A program made the position numbers and the translations under genes. From an uncultured Prochlorococcus sp. (GTDB lineage: Bacteria > Cyanobacteriota > Cyanobacteriia > PCC-6307 > Cyanobiaceae), in assembly GCA_902536775.1 (NCBI GenBank), contig CACAYX010000001.1, positions 1-64,000 on the forward strand: a DNA stretch of 64,000 bases, given 5' to 3'. Below are positions 52,801 through 62,129 of this stretch, piece after piece. Position 1 is the first letter of the stretch. Every line of letters starts with the position of its first letter. Below the pieces are notes generated by a model that ran no database searches, had not been told where the DNA came from, and worked only from the letters and a program-made list of their open reading frames with translations.

Positions 52801-53451
52801 AAGAATCTTGAATCTTTGCAATCAGAGATTTCGATTATAAATGCAAAACTAGAAAGCTTAGAACCTGTCAATATGTTGGCTCTTGATGAACTAGAAGAAT
52901 TAATTGAGAGATTAAATGGTTTGAGAGAAAAATTAGAAATTCTATCTAGTGAAAGATCTGAATTATTGCTGAGAATAGAAACTGTATCTACGATGCGTCA
53001 AGAAGCTTTTATGCAAGCATTTACAGAAGTTGATAGACATTTTAGAGAAATTTTTGCAAATTTATCTGATGGAGATGGATTTCTTCAACTTGAAAATCCT
53101 AATTCTCCTTTAGAAGGAGGATTAACTTTAGTGGCTCATCCCAAGGGAAAAAATGTCAGAAGATTAGCGTCTATGTCAGGTGGTGAAAAATCGTTAACTG
53201 CTTTAAGTTTTTTATTTGCTTTGCAAAAGTATAAGCCTTCACCTTTTTATGCATTAGACGAGGTTGATAGTTTTTTAGATGGTATTAATGTTGAAAGGTT
53301 GTCAAAACTAATATCAAATCAGTCATCAAATGCTCAATTTATAGTCGTAAGTCATAGAAGGCCTATGATTAGTGCATCTGAACGAACAATTGGGGTTGCG
53401 CAAGCAAGAGGAGCTAATACTCAAGTCCTTGGGTTACCAAATGCTGCATAA
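49861..53451 (+). CDS. smc: Chromosome segregation protein SMC
   Basis: GPNGSGKSNILDGILFCLG; hinge GYVAQLGEV...GNRLGQIVV; LSGGEKSLTALSFLFA; ALDEVDSFLD. Confidence 0.97.
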   Translation: MRLVHINQVEFENFKSFGGNVKIPLEEGFTVVTGPNGSGKSNILDGILFCLGLANSRGMRAERLPDLINNSKVKEGKSSETSVSVKFNIQDWSPREDLPPLELEEEEIALNKGQKEWLVSRKLRLMPGGSYASTYTSDGKQCTLQQIQRILRDISVDPEGSNVVMQGDVTRIVSMNNKERRNLIDELAGVALFDTRIEQTNAKLNDVFERQERCEILENELQSSKNKLEKECEKAKRYKELKAKLLQIIELEKVLIFEKQVKHVESIEKKESEIEKNKILFNKQKESISKEISVLEDALKILVDELKEKGEDKLIKVNSDIGSINSSLRELDRISILNKEEGIKLQKQRDEIAISKRNIESEKMRQENFDDNFLNQLNLQIDDLTLKHKLSRKKLSDAAGESGEFSKQSIKLNAELESIKNQINPLEIKKRKIEEETIQNNIQKDEILSQIESLDLEKQKLFQGNQRNKETTDTKNKNLASNSAEINSLKNEIDLLIKTKSRLNNEQLRLEKDLSRFESRKEALNESRGSYALRILLEAGLEGIHGYVAQLGEVSEKNRYALEIAAGNRLGQIVVDNDHIAAKAIEILKKKKAGRLTFLPLNRIKSQKKNYAISRFENNRDNGFIDKAINLITFDEVYTDVFRYVFGDTLVFSDLSSARLSTQNNRLVTLSGELLEASGAITGGSKLNKDLAYRFGINNDIDDSSPIKERLLVIEEALKESNNDLILKNNRLSILNSNRSQIIEDCASFNKEIEVNQDSLKAISQRIEDCKSRLNKLDTANNLLVNELGHLKNQLKPYHDKFDQLQTIQKANYEKNQKSSLIAFNDDFTNLDKKLELLIKERDTLLDRKNQFVLNKERINNSLKITLLQEKNLQESIKQLAIAHSKWIEKRDQFKKELSDLDNQKNSLEKNLGLLRRKRDELNSSISNKRQEYNNYLLKLEYLERDMHSLKEEMRSEKIKLENYKKDLPNPSPEFGEYEGKNLESLQSEISIINAKLESLEPVNMLALDELEELIERLNGLREKLEILSSERSELLLRIETVSTMRQEAFMQAFTEVDRHFREIFANLSDGDGFLQLENPNSPLEGGLTLVAHPKGKNVRRLASMSGGEKSLTALSFLFALQKYKPSPFYALDEVDSFLDGINVERLSKLISNQSSNAQFIVVSHRRPMISASERTIGVAQARGANTQVLGLPNAA

Positions 53452-53496
53452 ACACACTTTTTTAAATTTATACGTCAGAATGATAAAAAGAAATTT

Positions 53497-54552
53497 ATGA
53501 GCTTGTCTAACACATCTACTAATAAGAATCTCCCTAACTCGGTTCCTAGTGAACGTTTATGGTTAAGGTCAGAATTAATGGGAACACAAGTGATAACTAC
53601 TGATACTGGAAGGCGGCTAGGGGTAGTTGGCGAAGTTGTTGTTGATATTGATAGAAGAGAGGTGGTCGCTTTGGGACTAAGAGATAATCCACTTACAAGA
53701 TTTTTACCAGGTTTGCCAAAATGGATGCCTTTAGAAAGTATAAAGCAAGTTGGAGATGTCATATTAGTTGATTCCCTAGATTCTTTGAGTGAGAGTTTTT
53801 CTCCAGAAAGGTATGGGAAGGTAATTAATTGTCAAGTGATTACAGAATCTGGACAACTTCTGGGAAGAGTTCTTGGCTTTTCTTTTGATATTGAGACTGG
53901 GGATTTGATATCTCTTGTGATGGGTGCTGTTGGTGTTCCGCTTTTAGGCGAGGGAGTTTTAAGTACTTGGGAGATACCTGTTGAGGAAATTGTAAGTAGC
54001 GGTACCGATAGGATTATTGTTTATGAAGGCGCGGAAGAGAAATTGAAGCAACTAAGTAGTGGACTACTTGAGAAACTTGGAGTCGGGGGTTCTTCATGGG
54101 ATGAAAGGGAAGTAAATGGATACTCAGCAAATCTCGTACCTGTTGAGAATCAGTTACTTTCAGGTTCTGAATCAGAACAGCAAAACAATTTGGTCGAGGA
54201 ATATGAAGAAGTTGTTGAACAAGATGATTATGAAGATGATTATGGAGATGATTATGAAGATGAACTTGAATATGTTGAAATAAAGGGTTCTGAAGAAGAA
54301 ATAAATAATAGAAAAAAGCTATACATGGATAATGATGATTCTGATCAGATCCAGAATCAAAATAGTGTTAATCAAATAGATGAAAAAAACAATATTAGTT
54401 TAAAGCAAAAAAAACAATCAAATACTAATTTAGCTTCGAAAAGACCAATTCAAAATGCAACTGAAACTTTAGATATTGAACCACTAAACGAACAAAATTT
54501 AGTTCAAGATAATAAAAAATCAGAAAAGTTTGAAATTGATGATCCCTGGTAA
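53497..54552 (+). CDS. PRC-barrel domain protein with acidic low-complexity tail
   Basis: Two PRC-like halves (GTQVITTDTGRRLGVVGEVVVD; CQVITESGQLLGRVLGFSFD), then DDYEDDYGDDYEDE. Confidence 0.85.
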   Translation: MSLSNTSTNKNLPNSVPSERLWLRSELMGTQVITTDTGRRLGVVGEVVVDIDRREVVALGLRDNPLTRFLPGLPKWMPLESIKQVGDVILVDSLDSLSESFSPERYGKVINCQVITESGQLLGRVLGFSFDIETGDLISLVMGAVGVPLLGEGVLSTWEIPVEEIVSSGTDRIIVYEGAEEKLKQLSSGLLEKLGVGGSSWDEREVNGYSANLVPVENQLLSGSESEQQNNLVEEYEEVVEQDDYEDDYGDDYEDELEYVEIKGSEEEINNRKKLYMDNDDSDQIQNQNSVNQIDEKNNISLKQKKQSNTNLASKRPIQNATETLDIEPLNEQNLVQDNKKSEKFEIDDPW

Positions 54553-54584
54553 TTGTTAAAGTTTTTTTATTGAATTAACAATTA
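54550..54584. terminator. AT-only inverted repeat between convergent genes
   Basis: TAATTGTTAA ... TTAACAATTA with a T-rich loop, at the convergent ends. Confidence 0.4.
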
Positions 54585-55821
54585 TATAAGCAAGTTTTTT
54601 TGCAGCACCTTTATCGCCTCTTTCTTTGTTTAGATTATCCCTAATACTTTTTAATTGATCTTTATTTTTAATAAGAAATAATACCTCTCTTGCAATTTTT
54701 ATTGTCGAAATATTACTTATCCTTTCAGGGACTATCATTCTTTTAGCTTTAATATTTGGCCAAGCAAAAAACTTCTTTTTTTTAAAATAGAAATTTTTAA
54801 TTATAAAAGTTATGAATCTATTTATGAATGAAATTTTTCCAACTACTCCAAAAATACCATCCCAAGCGTTCATCATATTTAAATGTTGAGTTGGCAGAAC
54901 AACTAACATTGGAAGACTAATTGCTGCTAATTCTGCAGTATTTGCTCCTACAGTTGTAATTGCAAGATCACATTCTTTTAATATTTCATAGCAAGGATGT
55001 TTCTTGATTAGATAAATCTTTGTTTTTTTTGATGTTTCAATTACATAATCAAAACTAGACTCTTTTAAGTTTTTAATTGTTTTGATTTTTGATGAGTAAT
55101 ATTTAGCAATTGGATTTTTGTTGCTTTGAAAAAATAAATATTCACTTTTATCAGTAGTTGGTGCAATGGGGATTATAAAATTTATATTTTGATTTTCTTT
55201 AGCGATATGATCTGCAACTTCTAAGAAGAAAGGAATTCCAATAGAAAGTTTTGCTTTCTTAGAACCAGGCAATAATGCAATGTAGTGTTTTTCTTTATTT
55301 CTTAGTGATATTTCGCTATTAAATTTGATATCTGCCATCAAATCGCCAATTACTTTACATTTATATTTATATCTTTTAGGTATTAAATCTTTTACTTTTT
55401 CATTCATAGCAGCAATTTCATTGGTCCATTTAGGCCATCGTGAAACCCATTCAGCATATGTGATATTTAAATAACCTAATCTTTTAGCTAATAAAATACT
55501 CCAAAATTGATCCCCACCAAGGAAAATAACTATCCCTTTTTTTGGCCAATCAGCAAAAGAATGTGGCTTTATTAATAATTTCCAAAAACTTTTGGATTTT
55601 GTAATTAATTCGAATTTATTCCATGAATTTGCAACTAAAAATTCTTTACCAGTGGCATTTGGGCAAGGAACAAGGACTAACCTAAGAGTGAAATCTTGTT
55701 TATCTTCATCACATAGTGATTTATTTATTTTGTCTAGCTCATCTACTACAGGATTTACCCATGTAGTTAATTCACCAGGACCATTGGAAATTATAACTAC
55801 TGCAACTGATTCTTTTTTCAT
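54556..55821 (-). CDS. Lipid-A-disaccharide synthase-related glycosyltransferase-like protein
   Basis: VIISNGPGELTTWVNPV, LPGSKKAKLSIGIPFF, TTVGANTAELAAISLPMLVVLPTQ. MKKESVAV start preferred because the longer ORF runs into the tRNA. Confidence 0.78.
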   Translation of the reverse strand: MKKESVAVVIISNGPGELTTWVNPVVDELDKINKSLCDEDKQDFTLRLVLVPCPNATGKEFLVANSWNKFELITKSKSFWKLLIKPHSFADWPKKGIVIFLGGDQFWSILLAKRLGYLNITYAEWVSRWPKWTNEIAAMNEKVKDLIPKRYKYKCKVIGDLMADIKFNSEISLRNKEKHYIALLPGSKKAKLSIGIPFFLEVADHIAKENQNINFIIPIAPTTDKSEYLFFQSNKNPIAKYYSSKIKTIKNLKESSFDYVIETSKKTKIYLIKKHPCYEILKECDLAITTVGANTAELAAISLPMLVVLPTQHLNMMNAWDGIFGVVGKISFINRFITFIIKNFYFKKKKFFAWPNIKAKRMIVPERISNISTIKIAREVLFLIKNKDQLKSIRDNLNKERGDKGAAKKLAYIIVNSIKKL

Positions 55822-55846
55822 TGCAGTTAAACCTGAATACATTAAA

Positions 55847-55928
55847 TGCGGACGGCGAGACTTGAACTCGCAAGGCCGAAGCCACACGCTCCTTAGACGT
55901 GCGCGTCTACCAATTCCGCCACGTCCGC
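55847..55928 (-). tRNA. tRNA-Leu, anticodon AAG as folded
   Basis: Minus strand: acceptor GCGGACG/CGTCCGC, D-stem GCG/CGC, anticodon arm CACGT-CTAAGGA-GCGTG, variable arm TGGCTTCGGCCTT, T-arm GCGAG-TTCAAGT-CTCGC. Confidence 0.95.
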
Positions 55929-56188
55929 AAAGGGTTTTCAGCAGCCTGGGGACGCTTAAACCTTAAAAATATAATACATTATTGGCTGAATTAAGCATGT
56001 AGTATGAAAAGAGTTTTTTTGAATATGATGAATAATTTTTCTATTGCATAAAACAAATATTTATACATATATAACGTTTTAGGTTGTATTGTAAAAAATG
56101 TCCTCTGATCACTAAAAAATTTTGTTGAATACTTTGGCAAATAATTTTTTATTTTAATTTATTTCATTTCTTCAATTTTATTTTCATA

Positions 56189-57538
56189 ATGGTTGAAAAA
56201 GTTTTAATTGCTAATCGTGGAGAAATAGCTTTACGAATTGTCAGAAGTTGTAGAGAACTAGGTATTGCAACCGTTGCAGTTTTTAGCACTGTTGATAAAA
56301 AAGCATTGCATGTTCAGCTTGCTGATGAGGCGGTTTGCGTAGGAGATTCATTAAGTAATAAGAGTTATTTAAATATTCCCAATATACTTGCTGCTGCTAC
56401 ATCGAGAGGAGTTGATGCTATTCATCCTGGTTATGGATTTCTTGCGGAAAATGATAAATTTGCTGAGATGTGTAATGATCACGGCATAGTTTTTATTGGC
56501 CCATCTCCTAAAGCTATTAGATCTATGGGAGATAAATCTACAGCTAAAGAAACAATGGAAGCAGTTGGAGTTCCAACAGTACCTGGTAGTAAAGGCTTGT
56601 TATCAAATGTTGATGAAGCTTATAAATTGGCAGATGATATCGGCTATCCGGTAATTATTAAAGCCACTGCTGGAGGAGGCGGAAGAGGTATGCGGTTGGT
56701 TGAAAACTCTGATAATCTAGAAAAAATGTTTAAAGCAGCTCAAGGCGAAGCAGAAGCAGCTTTTGGTAATGATGGTTTATATATGGAGAAATTTATCAAG
56801 AAGCCAAGACATGTAGAAATTCAAATTTTGGCCGACAGGTCGGGTAATGTTGTTCATTTAGGAGAGCGAGATTGTTCAGTTCAAAGAAGACATCAGAAGT
56901 TACTAGAGGAGTCTCCTAGTCCTGCAATTAATACTGAGCTAAGAAAAAAAATGGGGAACGCAGCTATTGCTGCTGCAAAAAGTATCGGCTACGAAGGGGC
57001 GGGGACAGTTGAATTTTTAGTTGATGATGATGATAATTTTTATTTTATGGAGATGAATACTAGGATTCAAGTTGAACATCCTGTTACTGAAATGGTTACA
57101 GGAGTTGATTTAATAGCTGAGCAAATTAAAATCGCAAGCGGAGAAAACTTGGAATTTAATCAGGATGATATCCATTTAAACGGACATGCCATTGAATGTA
57201 GAATCAATGCTGAAGATCCTTCTCACAATTTTCGACCATCACCCGGAAAAATAACTGGTTGGCTTCCTCCTGGTGGCCCTGGGGTGAGGGTGGATAGTCA
57301 TGTCTATACAGGCTACGAAATCCCTCCTTTCTATGACTCATTAATTGGTAAATTAATAGTCTGGGGAAAGGATCGTAATACTGCAATTAAACGTATGAAT
57401 AGGGCTTTAAATGAATGTGCAGTAACTGGTATTCCTACAACAATTAACTTTCATCTAACCTTACTGAATAAATCTAAATTTAAGCAGGGTAAGATACATA
57501 CTAAATATGTAGAAGAAGAACTATTGCCAAATTACTGA
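56189..57538 (+). CDS. accC: Acetyl-CoA carboxylase biotin carboxylase subunit
   Basis: [45 protein letters not shown]. Confidence 0.97.
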   Translation: MVEKVLIANRGEIALRIVRSCRELGIATVAVFSTVDKKALHVQLADEAVCVGDSLSNKSYLNIPNILAAATSRGVDAIHPGYGFLAENDKFAEMCNDHGIVFIGPSPKAIRSMGDKSTAKETMEAVGVPTVPGSKGLLSNVDEAYKLADDIGYPVIIKATAGGGGRGMRLVENSDNLEKMFKAAQGEAEAAFGNDGLYMEKFIKKPRHVEIQILADRSGNVVHLGERDCSVQRRHQKLLEESPSPAINTELRKKMGNAAIAAAKSIGYEGAGTVEFLVDDDDNFYFMEMNTRIQVEHPVTEMVTGVDLIAEQIKIASGENLEFNQDDIHLNGHAIECRINAEDPSHNFRPSPGKITGWLPPGGPGVRVDSHVYTGYEIPPFYDSLIGKLIVWGKDRNTAIKRMNRALNECAVTGIPTTINFHLTLLNKSKFKQGKIHTKYVEEELLPNY

Positions 57539-57556
57539 GAAATAATTAAAAGATTT

Positions 57557-57871
57557 CTATGAAACATGTGTATGCAATGCAAGTTTTATAAGCCCTTGCT
57601 GACCCACTAATATTTCTCTTAAAAAGCTTATAAATCCGATCCAAATTACGGGTCCAACATCAACGCCTCCAATAGGAGGAATTAGTTTTCTTGTTAAATT
57701 AAGAATAGAGCTTGATGGTATTGAAACTAATAACCATAAACCTTTACTTAAATCAATTTTTGGGTACCAAGTAAGTATTAATCTTATTAGAAAAACTATA
57801 GTTAGATATGAAAGAGAAATTCCTAAACTAATATCTAAAATTTGAAGAGAGTTTACAAGCAAGGAAATCAC
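57557..57871 (-). CDS. YGGT family (Ycf19-like) membrane protein
   Basis: LTWYPKIDLSKG, SSSILNLTRKLIPPIGGVDVGPVIWI. Confidence 0.85.
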   Translation of the reverse strand: MISLLVNSLQILDISLGISLSYLTIVFLIRLILTWYPKIDLSKGLWLLVSIPSSSILNLTRKLIPPIGGVDVGPVIWIGFISFLREILVGQQGLIKLALHTHVS

Positions 57872-57952
57872 AATTATTTAATTCATCTTAATAAATAACC
57901 CATTGAAACGTATTTAATTCGTATTATAAATTGAGAATTTAATATTTAAAAA

Positions 57953-58138
57953 GTGTTTCAAATCTCAAATTTATTACTAGCCGCAGATTTTTCTGCTGAA
58001 GTTGCAAATAATTCCGCAGTGGGAATGATAGGTAGTTTTATTGCTGCTGCCTTACTTATCGTTATTCCAGCCACTGCATTTTTGATTTTTGTCAGTCAGA
58101 AAGATTCCCTCGATCGTACTTCTACTGGAAGACGCTAG
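57953..58138 (+). CDS. psbX: Photosystem II protein PsbX
   Basis: 61 aa, GTG start; single [32 protein letters not shown] typical of PsbX. Confidence 0.85.
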   Translation: MFQISNLLLAADFSAEVANNSAVGMIGSFIAAALLIVIPATAFLIFVSQKDSLDRTSTGRR

Positions 58139-58216
58139 ATTTTGTAGAAGTTTTAAGTACACTATATATAGGGGATATAAGTAACCCTTTAAAAAATAAA
58201 TTTTTGGAGAAAGAAT

Positions 58217-59149
58217 GTGGTCAATGCTAGTCTCAATTGGGCCAGTATTGTTGGTATAGTTCTCGCGGTATGTGGAGGAGGCCTTTATTTTTTGAGGTCC
58301 TTTAAGCCTGCCTTGGCTCGGGATTATGATGTTTTCTTCGCAGCAATTGGACTTTTGTGCGGAGGAATATTATTTTTTCAAGGCTGGAGGTTAGATCCTA
58401 TCCTTCAGTTTGGTCAGTTTTTATTAGCAGGAACTACAGTTTTTTTCGCATATGAAAGTGTGCGATTGAGGGGAGTTGCTACTGATCAAGCTAGAAGGTC
58501 ATCTTATTTTGATGATGATCCTATTTCTGATGTTCCAAGAAATTCTAGAGGTCGATTTAATGACGATTATGATAGATTTGAAGAATCTGAAAGGCCATCT
58601 AGAAGATTTAAACCTCAAGAAGATGAATTTGAAGAAGACTATATGGAGGGCAGATCTCGTAGGAGGAATGTTTCAAGAGCTATACCCTCTGCTGCAGCAA
58701 GTAGAAGTAGGCCATCTACAAGGGACGAAATAAGTCAGTTTGAAAATGACGAGCCTATAAGAAGGAGAAGACAGACTTCTGAAGATAGAAATAGGAAACA
58801 ACCAGGAACAAATAACTTTGGTGAAAGAAGAAATTTATCTCGAGATGAAGTTAAAACAGGTTCAAGACCCAGAATGAATCGTACAGTTTCTAGACAAGAT
58901 AATATCTCTACTCCTGCTGATTCTTCTCCATTAAGAAAGAAACCTACAAGAACCCCTATTAGGCAGCAAACTTCAACAGCTCAAGTAGAAGATGCTTCAT
59001 TTAAAGATGCTATTCCGGCTAAAAAACCACGTGAGACTCGTAGAGTAAGCTCTTCAGCTAGATCAAGTTCAAAAAATCAAAATAGCAGATATAACGTTGG
59101 AACAAACAAGAAAAAACCTAGAGATAACAGTTCTAGATTTGATGATTAA
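58217..59149 (+). CDS. ycf66: Ycf66 family protein with Arg/Ser-rich disordered tail
   Basis: VNASLNWASIVGIVLAVCGGGLYFLRSFKPALARDYDVFFAAIGLLCGGIL. Confidence 0.9.
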   Translation: MVNASLNWASIVGIVLAVCGGGLYFLRSFKPALARDYDVFFAAIGLLCGGILFFQGWRLDPILQFGQFLLAGTTVFFAYESVRLRGVATDQARRSSYFDDDPISDVPRNSRGRFNDDYDRFEESERPSRRFKPQEDEFEEDYMEGRSRRRNVSRAIPSAAASRSRPSTRDEISQFENDEPIRRRRQTSEDRNRKQPGTNNFGERRNLSRDEVKTGSRPRMNRTVSRQDNISTPADSSPLRKKPTRTPIRQQTSTAQVEDASFKDAIPAKKPRETRRVSSSARSSSKNQNSRYNVGTNKKKPRDNSSRFDD

Positions 59150-59437
59150 TTATAGGATTCCTGCCCATTTTAAAAACGATTGTTTACTAAATAGTTCAAT
59201 CAATATTATTGAAAGAAAGCCAATCATTGCAAATCTTCCATTAGTTTTTTCAGAATAACTACTCCATCCAAATTTATATTCATCTTTAATTTCTATCGAT
59301 TTTTCATCTAATTGATTATCTCCAATTTGTTCATCGATATAATTTGGATCTTTTTGCTGTTCTATAAAACTCTCATTCTCTAGATTAGTGACTTCTGAGT
59401 TAGTTTGTTCTTCTTTCGAATTCATTTTTTTTGTCAA
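59150..59437 (-). CDS. High-light-inducible / CAB-ELIP-like protein
   Basis: EKTNGRFAMIGFLSIILIELF chlorophyll-binding-type helix. Confidence 0.88.
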   Translation of the reverse strand: MTKKMNSKEEQTNSEVTNLENESFIEQQKDPNYIDEQIGDNQLDEKSIEIKDEYKFGWSSYSEKTNGRFAMIGFLSIILIELFSKQSFLKWAGIL

Positions 59438-61416
59438 TCCTTAAAATTATACTTATCAGACGTCAATAATTTCCAGTCTCCCTGCCCATTTAATTCTAAA
59501 ATATTCTCATGAAAATCTTTTAAGCTAGGTCTATGTCCAACACTAATAAGAGAAAGTTCTCTTTCCTTAAGTAAACTATATAGTTTTTTTTCAGTGTTAA
59601 TATCTAAAGCACTTGTTGCTTCATCAAGTACTGCAAATCTTGGAGAATTTAGTAAGAGTCTTGCAAAAGCCAATCTTTGTTGCTCGCCTAATGAAAGAAT
59701 TCGTGGCCAATCTTGTTTGATATCAAGATTAGGATACCGATCCACTAAAGTTTTTAAATTCACTTCATGAAGTACAGAAGTAAGATGTTCATCACTAAAT
59801 TTATTGACTTCTGTGGGATAACATAATTGTTCTCTTAAAGAACCAAGTAGCATATATGGTTTTTGAGGTATGAATAATAATTCCCCAATTTTTGGTTTTT
59901 TAATTACTCCCTGATCGGGTTCCCATAAACCACTAATCATTCTTAGTAAAGATGTTTTCCCGCACCCAGATGGTCCTACTACCAAAAGTGATTGATTATT
60001 GTCGATGCTCAAATTTAAATTTTTAATTATTGTTTTATTTGATCCTGGTGGGCAAAGGTCCGCATTATTAATAAGAATTGAGGGGTAATCTGAAATAACG
60101 TTTTGATTGCTTGTGGGGTTGGTTTGACTAATGGATTCAACTTTTGATTGGAATCCTTCTAATCTGCCAATACCAGCAGTAAATTTTGCAAGTTCTTCGA
60201 TTTGATTAACAATGAAAAATAACGAACCTTCAACCATTCCAAATGCAAAGCTTGCCTGAATAAAGCGTCCATAATCAATATCACCTTTAAAATAAGGGAT
60301 TGCCATTATTAAATATGGGAAGAAATTTCCAGCATAATTAATGGACCTTCTCATGACGTCTATTATTACTCTCCATATAATCAGTAAATTAAAGTTTCTC
60401 ACCACTTCTCCTAAGCGTCTTTCAGTTTCACTTCGCTCAGGATTCTCCCCAGAGTAAAAGGCTATTGATTCGGCATTATCTCGAATATGTACTAAGCCAT
60501 ATCGAAAATCTGCTTCATATCTTAGTTGATCAAAGTCAATCTTTACAAGATTTTTTCCAGCAATTAAGAGGATAGAAGTTGCAAATGCGGCGTAACCAAA
60601 TAAAGAAAAAGTAAGTGTTGTACTAATACTCCATAATATAAGAATATTAAGTGAAAATGTTAGTAGGGCATCAAAAATACCTAATGTGAAAGAGAGACTT
60701 TGCCCGGTAAAAGCTCGGGTATCATCTGTGATTCTTTGATCGGGATTATCTACATCGGTTTGTTCTTCATCATTGGGATTTAACTGGTAATAAGCTTTAT
60801 TAGTCATATAATCTTTGACTAGACTTTTTGAAAGCCATTCTCTCCAAATTATTCCTAACTTATATGTAAAAAATATTTGGGAAACCCGTATTGGTAGAGC
60901 CACAGCGAAACAACAAGCGTAAATCCCCAATATCCGATAAAATCCATCTTCTTGTTTTTCTACTAAAGCATTTGTTAAATCTCTTGCAATGAATCCAATA
61001 CCTGCGTTTATTCCGTTTACAGCTAAAAGCATTAATACAATTATCGCAAGGAATAACCAATGCAACCATCTACGGTTTTTTAATTGACGTCTTAAGCTAA
61101 AAAAGCTTCCTGATCCAATTAGAAATAATGCAGAGAAAAGCAATCCCCAACTCCCAGCCCAAATTGAATTGACAGTACTTACTACACCTCCAAAATACTT
61201 GTCAAGAAAAATTGGTTGAAAGCTTTCAAAAAAACTTATTATTCCAGTAAGACCAACAAGTACTACTCCACCAACACAAAATAGAAGAGAAATCAAAAGC
61301 CATATAAATTGAAATCCATTACATTGATCTATGGGAAGAAAAAACGGCTGAGATAGCTTCCTTAATTTTTGTAATTGGTACAGTATTTTGGATTTATTAT
61401 TAACTGATTTATTCAT
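59434..61416 (-). CDS. ABC transporter, fused permease-ATPase (ABCD/SbmA-BacA-like)
   Basis: GPSGCGKTSLLRMISG, LSLGEQQRLAFARLLL, AVLDEATSALD; N-terminal TM domain. Confidence 0.9.
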   Translation of the reverse strand: MNKSVNNKSKILYQLQKLRKLSQPFFLPIDQCNGFQFIWLLISLLFCVGGVVLVGLTGIISFFESFQPIFLDKYFGGVVSTVNSIWAGSWGLLFSALFLIGSGSFFSLRRQLKNRRWLHWLFLAIIVLMLLAVNGINAGIGFIARDLTNALVEKQEDGFYRILGIYACCFAVALPIRVSQIFFTYKLGIIWREWLSKSLVKDYMTNKAYYQLNPNDEEQTDVDNPDQRITDDTRAFTGQSLSFTLGIFDALLTFSLNILILWSISTTLTFSLFGYAAFATSILLIAGKNLVKIDFDQLRYEADFRYGLVHIRDNAESIAFYSGENPERSETERRLGEVVRNFNLLIIWRVIIDVMRRSINYAGNFFPYLIMAIPYFKGDIDYGRFIQASFAFGMVEGSLFFIVNQIEELAKFTAGIGRLEGFQSKVESISQTNPTSNQNVISDYPSILINNADLCPPGSNKTIIKNLNLSIDNNQSLLVVGPSGCGKTSLLRMISGLWEPDQGVIKKPKIGELLFIPQKPYMLLGSLREQLCYPTEVNKFSDEHLTSVLHEVNLKTLVDRYPNLDIKQDWPRILSLGEQQRLAFARLLLNSPRFAVLDEATSALDINTEKKLYSLLKERELSLISVGHRPSLKDFHENILELNGQGDWKLLTSDKYNFKD

Positions 61417-61458
61417 TACTCGACTAGTGTTATGAAATAAATTATAACTTTTAGCAGT

Positions 61459-61737
61459 CTATTGACCAAAGCCAATAAATGAAAGTGCCCAGTCAGGTAA
61501 ATTCAAGTAATTCAAGATTGTTGCATCAAATTCATGAACTTTTGGAAAAGATTTATCTAATGCCCACCATAGTAGAAAAGGTAAATTAAATAAAATTTGT
61601 AATTGCCATTTATAAGTTAAAACGTTCCAAATTTTTATTAACTTAGTTTTGAGTGAATCATCTAGCTCTTCCCAATTTTTTGAAATTAAATTGAATAAAT
61701 TTTTAGATTCTGTATTTAAGGACTCTGGAGTATTCAT
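61459..61737 (-). CDS. Small hypothetical membrane-associated protein
   Basis: 92-aa ORF; WQLQILFNLPFLLWWALDKSFP. Confidence 0.6.
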   Translation of the reverse strand: MNTPESLNTESKNLFNLISKNWEELDDSLKTKLIKIWNVLTYKWQLQILFNLPFLLWWALDKSFPKVHEFDATILNYLNLPDWALSFIGFGQ

Positions 61738-61783
61738 TTTGTTTTTATTTATTTATAACCCATTAATATTTCTTTCGAGAGTT

Positions 61784-62125
61784 TTAACCTGGAGGCCAAT
61801 TCATTTTTCTTCCAGATAAAAAATGAATATGTAAATGAAAAACTGTTTGTCCCGATTCTGCTCCAGTGTTAATTACTGTTCTCCAATTAGTTAAATTTTT
61901 TGATTTAGCTATTTTGCTACCAACAAAAAGTAAATGCCCTAATAAATTTGCATCTTGCTCAATACACTCTAATAAACTAATTATTGGCTTTTTAGGAATT
62001 ACTAAAAAATGTACTGGTGCTTGCGCTTGTATATCATTAAACGCAAGACACAATTCATCTTCATAAAGCTTATCGCAGGGAATTTCTTTATTAATGATTT
62101 TTTGAAATATTGTAGTTTCAGTCAT
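61784..62125 (-). CDS. HIT family protein
   Basis: FQKIINKEIPCDKLYEDE; VFHLHIHFLSGR (HxHxH). Confidence 0.93.
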   Translation of the reverse strand: MTETTIFQKIINKEIPCDKLYEDELCLAFNDIQAQAPVHFLVIPKKPIISLLECIEQDANLLGHLLFVGSKIAKSKNLTNWRTVINTGAESGQTVFHLHIHFLSGRKMNWPPG

Positions 62126-62129
62126 TAGA

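Noticed and set aside
55822-55887. Extended N-terminus of the lipid-A-disaccharide-synthase-like ORF (MWLRPCEFKSRRPHL...)
   Set aside because: The extension translates the tRNA-Leu; MKKESVAV is the plausible start.
55592-55966. Plus-strand 124-aa ORF covering the tRNA-Leu region
   Set aside because: Runs antisense to the glycosyltransferase-like gene and through the tRNA; its CGRRDLNSQGRSH peptide is a typical tRNA read-through artefact.
58476-58733. 85-aa ORF inside ycf66 in another frame
   Set aside because: Off-frame product of the Arg/Asp-rich tail with no family support.
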